Shown here in pieces: positions 18,361 through 25,275 of a DNA stretch of 64,000 bases. The DNA lies in assembly GCA_937773775.1 (NCBI GenBank), contig CALJVL010000013.1:124001-188000 (forward strand), in the 5' to 3' direction. How positions within the stretch are numbered: the first letter of the stretch is position 1; every line of letters begins with the position of its first letter. The notes beneath the pieces were generated by a model. It was not told where the DNA came from. It searched no databases and saw only the letters and a program-made list of their open reading frames with translations. This stretch comes from an uncultured Flavobacterium sp. (lineage in GTDB: Bacteria > Bacteroidota > Bacteroidia > Flavobacteriales > Flavobacteriaceae). Position numbers and translations under genes: made by a program.

Positions 18361-18705
18361 TCAATTGTATTTAGTTGCATGTAGAATTGCACTTAAATGG
18401 AATTGAATTGCTGTGTCACAATTAATATCGCTATTAGGAATACTTTGTGTTATGCTGTTCTCAAAGATTAGATTACTACATTGTTGAATATAGGCGTGGA
18501 TTTCATTTTCAAAATTAGCCTGTTTCTCGGTATCCGAAAATTCAAATACGGTGTTGATATAACAACAATAAATCAGAATTAAAAGTAATATTTTAATGTA
18601 TCCTTTACTTGTTGCGAATGTACAAACTATAATTTTGTTTTGTTGGCAATTTATGTGCTCTTTGTCGGTTGTCGGTTTCTTATGCGGTCTAGGGGCATTA
18701 CACAT
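18361..18705 (-). CDS. Small hypothetical protein upstream of the TonB receptor
   Basis: An open frame of up to 114 codons from an ATG inside the core of attC-like site A4. The middle has a hydrophobic stretch (GYIKILLLILIYCCYINTVF) like a signal peptide or anchor, followed by a polar tail with two Cys. No ATG precedes the hydrophobic stretch directly, so a non-ATG start may be used and the start given is only one option. No family recognised. Same strand as the TonB receptor, about 150 nt upstream. Confidence 0.35.
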   Translation of the reverse strand: MCNAPRPHKKPTTDKEHINCQQNKIIVCTFATSKGYIKILLLILIYCCYINTVFEFSDTEKQANFENEIHAYIQQCSNLIFENSITQSIPNSDINCDTAIQFHLSAILHATKYN

Positions 18706-18833
18706 AATATTATGCCACTTTGAGATGGCTGGAAGTTCGTAACCGCTCAATTTTCGGCTTAATGAAAATATGAAGCGAAACGTTAACTCCACTAAAGGCT
18801 TGTGTATTTTCTAACTGCTGTTATGTGGCGTAC
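18696..18833. repeat. attC-like site A4 (repeat family copy 2)
   Basis: 138 bp. It shares the left arm TATGCCACTTTGAGATGGC, GGAAGTTCGTAACCGCT and the central TTTTCGGCTTAA block with A5 and A6; the right arm has diverged before the terminal CTGCTGTTATGTGGC. The left core is CATTACACATAAT and the right core GTTATGTGGCGTAC. Confidence 0.8.
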
Positions 18834-18838
18834 TTTTA

Positions 18839-19120
18839 TTAATCTTTCAGAATCTTCAATATTTCTTCAGAATTAGCATCACATTCGGAGTGTGTTAAAT
18901 GCAAATTAAAAGCTTCATTTACGACTTCTTTGATGATTTTAGACAACTGCTTTTGGGTAATACTTTTTTCTGGAAAGTCGTATTCTATTTTAAGATTAAA
19001 AATAATATCGTCAACTTCTGTTTCATAGTCATTTAAATCAGTGATATTATTTTCAGCAGTTCCCAGGGGATTCCACTCTTGTAAGATGGCTTTAAATTGT
19101 TCGATTTTATCTTGGTTCAT
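18839..19120 (-). CDS. Small acidic DUF1871-like cassette protein
   Basis: A 93-residue acidic, helix-rich protein. The N-terminal pattern ILQEWNPLGTAENNITDLNDYETEVDDIIFNL resembles the DUF1871 family (tryptophan-containing 'EWDP.G' followed by an acidic helix), whose function is unknown. It is the only gene between A4 and A5. The stop is 5 nt from the A4 core, typical cassette packing. The family match is by eye only. Confidence 0.75.
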   Translation of the reverse strand: MNQDKIEQFKAILQEWNPLGTAENNITDLNDYETEVDDIIFNLKIEYDFPEKSITQKQLSKIIKEVVNEAFNLHLTHSECDANSEEILKILKD

Positions 19121-19217
19121 TTTAGTTTTCAGGTGTTTCTATTTAGTATCATAATTTTTATTATACACAGTTCTTACGGTTGTATGAGTATGTACTTTTC
19201 GGATTTGCACTATGTTA

Positions 19218-19351
19218 GTATGCCACATAACGTTTTGCCACTTTGAGAAGGTTGGAAGTTCGTAACCGCTTAATTTTCGGCTTAACGAAAACTTGATGCG
19301 AAACTGTAATTCCACTAAATTCCAGCTAGCTCAAAACAGCTGTTAGTGTAT
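19218..19351. repeat. attC-like site A5 (best-preserved copy)
   Basis: 134 bp with left core GTATGCCACATAAC and right core GCTGTTAGTGTAT. Arms CTTTGAG / CTCAAA and TTGGAA / TTCCA pair, and the centre holds TTTTCGGCTTAACGAAAA, a perfect 6-bp hairpin. Read on the minus strand it is TAACAGCTG ... AACGTTATG, the same order as canonical attC (TAACA ... CGTTA). The stop codon of the next gene (19343-19345) lies inside the right core. Confidence 0.85.
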
Positions 19352-20104
19352 GTTATTTATTTCCATTTCGGTGATTACTATTTCAATTGGACTTTCGTAT
19401 TTTGCAGTTGCAATTTCTCCCAAACTTGTTTTCTTATGAGTAAAAATTATTTTTTCGTTTTTAACTTCAATTTTGTCAACTAAATAAAATATGTCTTCAT
19501 AAAAATATAAATCTTTAGTTGTTATATGTTGAGTTTCGGTTTTTTTATCAAAATATTAAACTACAATTTTTGACAAAGTTTTTTTCGGATTAATCATATA
19601 ACCAATTTCAATTTTATATGAATTTGTTTCTTTGGTTTTATATGCGATTTCAATTTCCGTTTCAAATTTATTCAGCAAATTTTCCACTTCAATTATTTTT
19701 TCAATTTTTTCTTTGTCTTTTTCGAAAATCAAAATTAAAGATTTGAATGTAAGGTCTTTGACTAATTTATTTTTTTCAAATTCTGTTGGCGAATTAAATG
19801 TTTTTGGTTCAATTCCATAATCAACATATTTTATCCGTTTATCTAAAATTTTTTCGCTTTCAACTAAATTTCCCAATTTTAGATTTTCGGTAAAGTTTAT
19901 ATAAATATGGTCAAATTCTCCAGATATAAATTTAAACTCATTTAGTTTTCTCGCAATTCGTTGACCGATTGAATTTGTATCGTCAGTAATCTGGTAAACA
20001 TTACCAATAATTCCGTTAAAATCTCCAGTGAAATCTTTCGGCTTTATTTCGTAATAGCGAATATCTTTTATAATTCTGTCGTTTGATTTCATTCGGTTTT
20101 TCAA
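19343..20104 (-). pseudogene. Hypothetical cassette protein interrupted by an in-frame TAA
   Basis: From the ATG at 20104 the frame runs 182 codons to a TAA at 19556-19558. It then continues in the same frame for about 70 more codons (YFDKKTETQHITTKDLYFYED ... EIVITEMEINNIH) to a TAA inside the core of A5. The tail has protein-like composition matching the first part, so the original product was probably about 253 residues. The sequence is Lys/Glu/Ile-rich, without signal peptide or recognised family. The truncated 182-residue form could still be made. Sole gene between A5 and A6. Confidence 0.6.
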
Positions 20105-20108
20105 TAAT

Positions 20109-20222
20109 ATACACTAACGTTTCGCCACTTTGAGATGGCTGGAAATTCGTAACCTTTCAGTTTTCGGCTTAACGAAAATTTGATACGTAACGATAATTCC
20201 ACTAAATTCCAGCTATTTCAAA
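20109..20222. repeat. attC-like site A6, left part (interrupted by IS110-type element)
   Basis: Left core ATACACTAAC, then the family blocks CGCCACTTTGAGATGGCTGG, TTTTCGGCTTAACGAAAA and ACTAAATTCCAGCTATTTC. Homology to A5 stops just before the expected terminal GCTGTTA, which reappears at 21734 beyond the insertion element. Confidence 0.85.
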
Positions 20223-20268
20223 GCATCAATGTAAAAGCATAACTTTGAGAGTACTAAAAACGAAGATT

Positions 20269-21342
20269 ATGCAATTACAAGACGCCTTTTCTATTCCAAA
20301 GATATTCATTGGTTTAGATATTCACAAAAAAAGCTGGACAGTTTCTATCCAAACAGATTTATTTTTTCACAAGACTTATTCTATGCCTTCTAATGCAGAG
20401 GATTTGTATCAATATGTGGAGCGAACATTTCCAGATCATGCCGTTGATTTAGTTTATGAAGCGGGTTGCTGTGGCTTCTCCGTAGCACGTTATTTTTTAA
20501 ACTTAGGATGGAACGTTCTAGTTGTTAATCCCTCAGACATAAAGAGAGGAGATAAAGAGCGCTATCAAAAAACAGATGCCTTAGATTCTAAAAACTTGTC
20601 CAATCAATTAAAATCAGGTGTTCTAAGAGGCGTTTTTATTCCCACAGAAGAGCATGAACAGTTTACGACCTTGGCGCGCCATAGAACGCAAGTGACCAAG
20701 AAACTGCGACAAACCAAATCACATATCAAAAGTATGTTGTTGTTTCATGGAATTAAAGTTCCTGAAGAGTTTGATAATCCAAATTGGAGTATAGCTTTTA
20801 TTGCGTGGTTAGAGGATATTAAATTCAGTAGCTCTTGTGGTGATTTAGCCTTGCAAGGAAAAATACGCATGTTCAAGTTTATCAAATCAGAATATTTAGA
20901 AATTGCCAATCAAATGCGTGCTTATTGTAGAAAAAATAATAAGAAAGATTACAATCTTTTGAAAAGTATTCCAGGAATAGGAGGATATCTAGCTAGTGTA
21001 ATCTTAGCCGAATGTGGAGATTTACGACGGTTCAATAACGAAGGGCAGTTTAGTTCTTACATCGGATTAGTCCCTGGAATGTATAATAGTGGAGAGTCAG
21101 AAAAGTGTTTAGGAATTACTCCGAGGAGTCGTTCACAGTTACGAAGTTATTTAGTAGAAGCGGCTTGGATAGCCATTAGAAAAGATACCGAAATGCAAAA
21201 TTATTACCGGAAACATCAAGGTAAAAACGTAAAAAGTGTCATTATAAAAGTAGCCCATAAAATGGCACGCAGAATTTTATCAGTTATTAAAACCGAAACC
21301 GCCTATCAAATTAATAGAAATATAGAGTTAGTAGAACAATAA
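20269..21342 (+). CDS. IS110/IS1111-family DEDD transposase
   Basis: About 357 residues; the ATG at 20269 (MQLQDAF) is preferred to a TTG eight codons earlier. The N-terminal RuvC-like DEDD domain shows Asp in FIGLDIHKK, Glu in LVYEAG, and Asp pairs in QKTDALDSKNLS. The C-terminal Transposase_20 domain has LKSIPGIGGYLASVILAECGD and the nucleophile region NSGES. These enzymes recombine DNA under direction of an element-encoded guide RNA. Frame intact. Confidence 0.95.
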   Translation: MQLQDAFSIPKIFIGLDIHKKSWTVSIQTDLFFHKTYSMPSNAEDLYQYVERTFPDHAVDLVYEAGCCGFSVARYFLNLGWNVLVVNPSDIKRGDKERYQKTDALDSKNLSNQLKSGVLRGVFIPTEEHEQFTTLARHRTQVTKKLRQTKSHIKSMLLFHGIKVPEEFDNPNWSIAFIAWLEDIKFSSSCGDLALQGKIRMFKFIKSEYLEIANQMRAYCRKNNKKDYNLLKSIPGIGGYLASVILAECGDLRRFNNEGQFSSYIGLVPGMYNSGESEKCLGITPRSRSQLRSYLVEAAWIAIRKDTEMQNYYRKHQGKNVKSVIIKVAHKMARRILSVIKTETAYQINRNIELVEQ

Positions 21343-21726
21343 AAATAACCTTCTTAACAAGCTCAACAATACAAGAAAATAGACTACAAAACAGCCATGG
21401 TGGTTCCATAAAATGAAGCCACATCTCAAAGTCGGTAGCTATTTTATTATTCTTACAATCATACCGATGCTGGTGGCTGCCATAAGCAGACCACATATAG
21501 GAGTGTGAGCTTTAAGATTATAAAAAGAAATAGTATGAAGTAAAAGAGGAATTAATTCTTGGCATCATTGAAAAAGTTAGAATAACTTTTTCAGTCCAAA
21601 GCTTTCAGCGGACAAAAAGTTGTTTCCAAATTTTCCAACAAGCCGCTGAAACGGAATTCTATATTCGAAAAACACCTTACATATAACCCTCTTAAAAGTT
21701 GTTGAAAACTTAATGATGCTTTACAT
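21343..21726 (+). ncRNA. Candidate seekRNA/bridge RNA region of the IS element
   Basis: A 384-nt non-coding tail after the transposase, where IS1111-group elements encode their guide RNA. It contains two strong hairpins: 21569-21593 (11-bp stem TGAAAAAGTTA, GAA loop) and 21603-21651 (9-bp outer stem TTTCAGCGG / CCGCTGAAA with an internal GTTG/CAAC pair). A segment at 21422-21444 includes CATCTCAAAGT and AGCTATTT, both found in the target site A6. RNA boundaries are not defined. Confidence 0.5.
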
Positions 21727-21733
21727 AGGAATG

Positions 21734-21745
21734 GCTGTTAGCGGC
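21734..21745. repeat. attC-like site A6, right end
   Basis: GCTGTTAGCGGC directly after the IS element supplies the missing right core of A6. GTTAGCGGC is complementary to GCCGCTAAC at 23278-23286 on the far side of the SEFIR gene. Confidence 0.8.
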
Positions 21746-21753
21746 TGCCTTTA

Positions 21754-23223
21754 TTAGTTTAATGTTCCTATTTTATCGAAATCAAATACTTTATCCACAT
21801 ATGGGATATTGTGGTCAAATCTACTTATTTTATCCAAATCATTTTCTGTTATAAACTTTACATTACTCTGTAATTCTTCTTTTGTATTTATTTTAAATAT
21901 AAATTTTATTTTTTCAAAGTATCTTTTTGAAATTAATTTGTCTATGATTTTAATGTTATAAGTATCATATACGGATGTTAGTGGAAACCATTTTGATTTC
22001 ATATCATTTTGTATGTCTTTTCTCATTAGACTTCTATAATATAAAAGAATGTCAGTTTCTTTTAATTTATCAAAGTCATATTTTGATATGTCAGCTCTTT
22101 GTTTAATTAAATCAGCAGTTAAGCTTAATCGTCTTAAATTCAATCTTTCATTTCTTATTTTATCTAATGATTCAACATATGGTCTAAACTCAACAAATGA
22201 ATATGGCATTGTTTTATTATAACGACTATTGTAAATTAAAAAGGAAACTGAAAGAATTTCACCAAGTTCTTCAAATTTTTCTTTTTCAATCATAATTGTT
22301 ACTAAATAAAGAAACAATTCATAGAAGAAAAACTTGTAATGATCAGTCATATAATTACCATTTGAAAATTGATTTTTTTCTGAATCAACCTTCGTAAAAA
22401 ACTCTATAATTTTTTCTAAAAAAGATATAATTTTATCTACATTCAGATTAGCAGAATAAGTCAAAAGTATTTCAAAAAAATCAATGAAATCATTTCTTAA
22501 TGTTTTTAAAGCTTCTATTTTGATAAATATAGTTTCATCTATAAATTCTTCGTTCGTGATTTCTTCTTTTGAAATACTAAAATCACTTAAAGCTTCGAGG
22601 AATGTTGTGAAATAATCGTCAATAAAAGCTTGAGAATTTTGTTTCTCATTTACTAGTGCATTTTCAACTGCTTTTACTTTATGAATAGTTCTTAAATAAA
22701 TTGATTCTTCAATTTGTATGTAGGGAGGCGGGTTTCCACGGGGTGGCCTTGGATTTGCAGGTTTGTCAAATAAATTCCGCATTAATCGTTCGTATTCTTC
22801 TTCAAAAATTTTATCGTTACTCAAATCAATATAAATTCTAGAATTTACAAAAGTTGGTAAAATTTCTTTTCCAGCTTCGTCTCTTTCAAAGATTATGGGT
22901 ATAAATTTAGTTTGCTCTGCTTGTGAATATATTTCATTTGAAATAATCAAACTTTCCGTTCCAACTCCACCAGATCTAGAATTTGCTTTTGCAGAATATT
23001 CTTCGTTACAAATAATTAATACCTTTTTAACTTCAGCATCATTAATCATTTGCTCCATAAATTTATATTTATCTTGACCTTCAGCAAGATTCCAAATATC
23101 AATAACTACATTCACACCATCACTTTCTAGTCTTTCTGCTAATTTTCGAGTTTTTTCTTTATGAGCAATCGGTTTCCAACTATATGAAATAAAAACTTTT
23201 GGAGAATCTAATGATGATGACAT
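21754..23223 (-). CDS. SEFIR-domain protein, probable anti-phage effector
   Basis: A 489-residue protein. Residues about 8-150 form a SEFIR (TIR-related) domain: KVFISYSW, HKEKTRKLAERLESDGVNVVIDIWNL, KVLIICNEEYSAKA and FIPIIFE. The rest is Lys/Glu/Phe-rich and probably alpha-helical, with no recognised domain; it may sense infection. Some bacterial SEFIR proteins defend against phage by abortive NAD+ depletion; applying that here is inference. It is the only gene between A6 and A7, and its flanks carry matching cassette cores. It lacks a signal peptide. Confidence 0.87.
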   Translation of the reverse strand: MSSSLDSPKVFISYSWKPIAHKEKTRKLAERLESDGVNVVIDIWNLAEGQDKYKFMEQMINDAEVKKVLIICNEEYSAKANSRSGGVGTESLIISNEIYSQAEQTKFIPIIFERDEAGKEILPTFVNSRIYIDLSNDKIFEEEYERLMRNLFDKPANPRPPRGNPPPYIQIEESIYLRTIHKVKAVENALVNEKQNSQAFIDDYFTTFLEALSDFSISKEEITNEEFIDETIFIKIEALKTLRNDFIDFFEILLTYSANLNVDKIISFLEKIIEFFTKVDSEKNQFSNGNYMTDHYKFFFYELFLYLVTIMIEKEKFEELGEILSVSFLIYNSRYNKTMPYSFVEFRPYVESLDKIRNERLNLRRLSLTADLIKQRADISKYDFDKLKETDILLYYRSLMRKDIQNDMKSKWFPLTSVYDTYNIKIIDKLISKRYFEKIKFIFKINTKEELQSNVKFITENDLDKISRFDHNIPYVDKVFDFDKIGTLN

Positions 23224-23273
23224 ATGAGTGATTTTGTTTATATAATTATGTTTGATTCTTTACTCTGCGGTAA

Positions 23274-23411
23274 GGTTGCCGCTAACTTGTATATAACATC
23301 AAATATATACATCTTTTTGTTGCTTTTTATCTGTAAAATCAGTTTTTTCTTATTTTTTATTAAAAGTAGTTTCCTATTCGGCACTATAGTGAAACTGCGG
23401 CAGCTAATGTT
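23274..23411. repeat. Diverged attC-like site A7 (array edge)
   Basis: Left core GGTTGCCGCTAAC pairs with the right core of A6. About 135 bp later GCGGCAGCTAATG is a possible degenerate right end. The interior does not match the A4-A6 family. It would be the first site of the array when read on the minus strand, the place where an attI/integrase would be expected; none is present. Confidence 0.4.
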
Positions 23412-23445
23412 TTTTGGTTGATGCGTTTTATTTTTCGCACTTTCG

Positions 23446-23522
23446 TCCGCGTGAAGGATAGCAGTGTAAATCCTCCCGTTTTTACGGGAGATTGCAACGT
23501 ATAGCCTGAGCTTGTTGCCACT
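23446..23522 (+). ncRNA. Structured flavobacterial intergenic element
   Basis: A perfect 7-bp hairpin CTCCCGT-TTTT-ACGGGAG (23473-23490) is flanked by GAAGGATAGCAGTGTAAAT on the left and ATTGCAACGTATAGCCT on the right, which pair imperfectly. The layout resembles the elements at 37646 and 56931. The function is unknown. Confidence 0.35.
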
Positions 23523-23653
23523 ATGTGATTTTAGGAGCTGAGGAATCGCTCTGCAACAAGGGCACGCCCAAAAGAATATGGGTAGAACTTAATCGATTTC
23601 GCAAAAAAGTATATCTTTAGCCCTTCCAAAAACCAAAAAACCAACATTTAATT

Positions 23654-25060
23654 ATGCAAGAAGAGAACCAAGACGATTTTAAAAGAGAACTGGGCTTATT
23701 TGACGGAACCATGCTCGTAGTGGGTTCCATGATAGGTTCTGGAATATTTATAGTGAGTTCAGATATGCTGCGCCAAGTGGGTTCCGCTGGCTGGCTGATC
23801 GCCATGTGGGTGCTTACCGGAGTCATTACCGTGATTGCTGCGGTTAGTTATGGAGAGCTGAGTTCCATGTTCCCTAAAGCCGGTGGTCAATATGTATATA
23901 TTAAAGAGGCGTATGGCAAGTTGATTGGGTTTTTATACGGTTGGAGTTTCTTTGCTGTGATACAAACCGGTACGATTGCAGCAGTGGGTGTGGCTTTTGC
24001 CAAATTTACAGCCTATTTGTTTCCAGTGGTTAGCGATAAGAACATGCTCTATGAGCTGGGGGATTTTAATCTGAATGCAGCGCAGCTGGTTTCTATTTTC
24101 ACTATTATTTTATTAAGTTATGTTAACAGTCGCGGGGTGAAAAACTCTAAAACACTGCAGACAATTTTAACGATAATCAAAATTTTATCATTGGCTGGAC
24201 TGATTGTTTTTGGTTTCATGTCCGCTAAAGTTGAAGTTTGGGATGCCAACTGGGTTGACGCTTGGGGATCAAAATCGCTTGATGTGGCTACTGGAAACTG
24301 GGTACCTATTGGCGGGACGGTACTGATTTCAGCAATTTCGGCTGCACTGGTAGGATCGATTTTCTCGAGTGTGGCTTGGGAAGGGGTCACCTTTATAGCA
24401 GGCGAAATTAAAAATCCAAAACGCAATGTGGGTTTGAGTCTGTTTCTGGGTACGATGATAGTATGCTGCATCTATGTGTTGGCAAATTTAATGTACCTGG
24501 CCGTCGTGCCTTTACAGGAAATCGCTACGGCACCATCCGACAGAGTGGGTGTAGTTGCTTCGCAATACATTTTTGGATCCATAGGAACTGTGATTATTGC
24601 TGTTATGATTATGATTTCAACTTTTGCCTGTAACAACGGCTTGATCATGGCAGGAGCCAGAGTATATTATACTATGGCAAAAGACGGTGTTTTCTTTAAG
24701 AAAGCTGCTGTACTGAACAAAGCTAGTGTTCCTTCCTGGGCCTTGTGGGCGCAGTGTTTCTGGGCTTCAGCTTTATGTTTGACAGGAAAATATGGTGATT
24801 TGCTGGATTTTGTGGTGATTATCGTTTTGATATTTTACATCCTTACGATTTTGGGAATCTTTATTCTGCGCAGAAAAATGCCAGATGTCGAAAGACCATA
24901 TAAGGCTTTTGGTTACCCATTTTTACCAGGTCTTTATATTGTAGTGGCTAGTGCTATCTGTATCGCCTTGTTTGTCACTAAAACGAGCACGAGCGGCTGG
25001 GGTGTGTTAATCATGCTACTGGGAGTACCAGTTTATTATTTGACACGAAAGAAAGAATAG
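23654..25060 (+). CDS. APC-family amino acid permease
   Basis: A 468-residue inner-membrane protein with about 12 hydrophobic segments. The substrate-binding signature of the APC superfamily lies in TM1 (GSMIGSGIFIVSS, residues about 25-37); TM6 includes SSVAWEGVTFIAGE. It probably exchanges or imports amino acids with protons; specificity cannot be read. Upstream TATCTTTA (23622) is one base off a TAnnTTTG box. First intact core gene after the island. Confidence 0.92.
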   Translation: MQEENQDDFKRELGLFDGTMLVVGSMIGSGIFIVSSDMLRQVGSAGWLIAMWVLTGVITVIAAVSYGELSSMFPKAGGQYVYIKEAYGKLIGFLYGWSFFAVIQTGTIAAVGVAFAKFTAYLFPVVSDKNMLYELGDFNLNAAQLVSIFTIILLSYVNSRGVKNSKTLQTILTIIKILSLAGLIVFGFMSAKVEVWDANWVDAWGSKSLDVATGNWVPIGGTVLISAISAALVGSIFSSVAWEGVTFIAGEIKNPKRNVGLSLFLGTMIVCCIYVLANLMYLAVVPLQEIATAPSDRVGVVASQYIFGSIGTVIIAVMIMISTFACNNGLIMAGARVYYTMAKDGVFFKKAAVLNKASVPSWALWAQCFWASALCLTGKYGDLLDFVVIIVLIFYILTILGIFILRRKMPDVERPYKAFGYPFLPGLYIVVASAICIALFVTKTSTSGWGVLIMLLGVPVYYLTRKKE

Positions 25061-25079
25061 TTTTTAGTGTAAAGAAAAA

Positions 25080-25117
25080 AGAAAGAGAAGGAAAGCTTAT
25101 CTCTTTCTTTTTTTTCT
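25080..25117 (+). terminator. Terminator after the permease
   Basis: A 9-bp stem AGAAAGAGA / TCTCTTTCT with an 11-nt loop, followed by eight T. Confidence 0.85.
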
Positions 25118-25136
25118 TTAAAATTAAACATAAAAA

Positions 25137-25171
25137 AAAATCCGTCTCGTTTTAATAACAGGACGGATTTT
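25137..25171 (-). terminator. Terminator of gap
   Basis: A 10-bp stem AAAATCCGTC / GACGGATTTT; on the minus strand it runs into nine T. It is about 105 nt past the gap stop codon. Confidence 0.8.
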
Positions 25172-25275
25172 CAATTTGATACAGGCTGGATTGCCGTAAA
25201 CTTTAAATCTAAAACTTGAACTAAAAACTAAAAACTAAAAATCTGCAATGCGATATCCAACCTGTAATTCGTATA

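Larger units (their letters stand above)
20223..21733 (+). mobile_element. IS110-family (IS1111-group-like) element inserted in an attC-like site
   Basis: About 1.5 kb between the two parts of A6. Subterminal inverted repeats ATGTAAAAGCAT (20229-20240) and ATGCTTTACAT (21716-21726) and a long non-coding 3' end match the IS1111 group; no target duplication is evident, as usual for IS110. A subgroup of IS1111 elements is known to insert in integron attC sites, which fits this location. Exact ends are inferred by comparing A6 with A5 and may be off by a few bases. Confidence 0.85.

Noticed and set aside
10338..20222. Interpreting the A-type repeats as MITEs
   Set aside because: No target duplications flank them; their end cores vary from copy to copy and pair across the intervening gene rather than within the repeat, which fits cassettes better.
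20245..20268. TTG start for the IS110 transposase
   Set aside because: It would place the start almost inside the subterminal inverted repeat; the ATG at 20269 gives the normal N-terminus.
23224..23421. 65-codon plus-strand frame next to the SEFIR gene
   Set aside because: It covers the cassette core and an AT-rich tract; its hydrophobic translation comes from runs of T.
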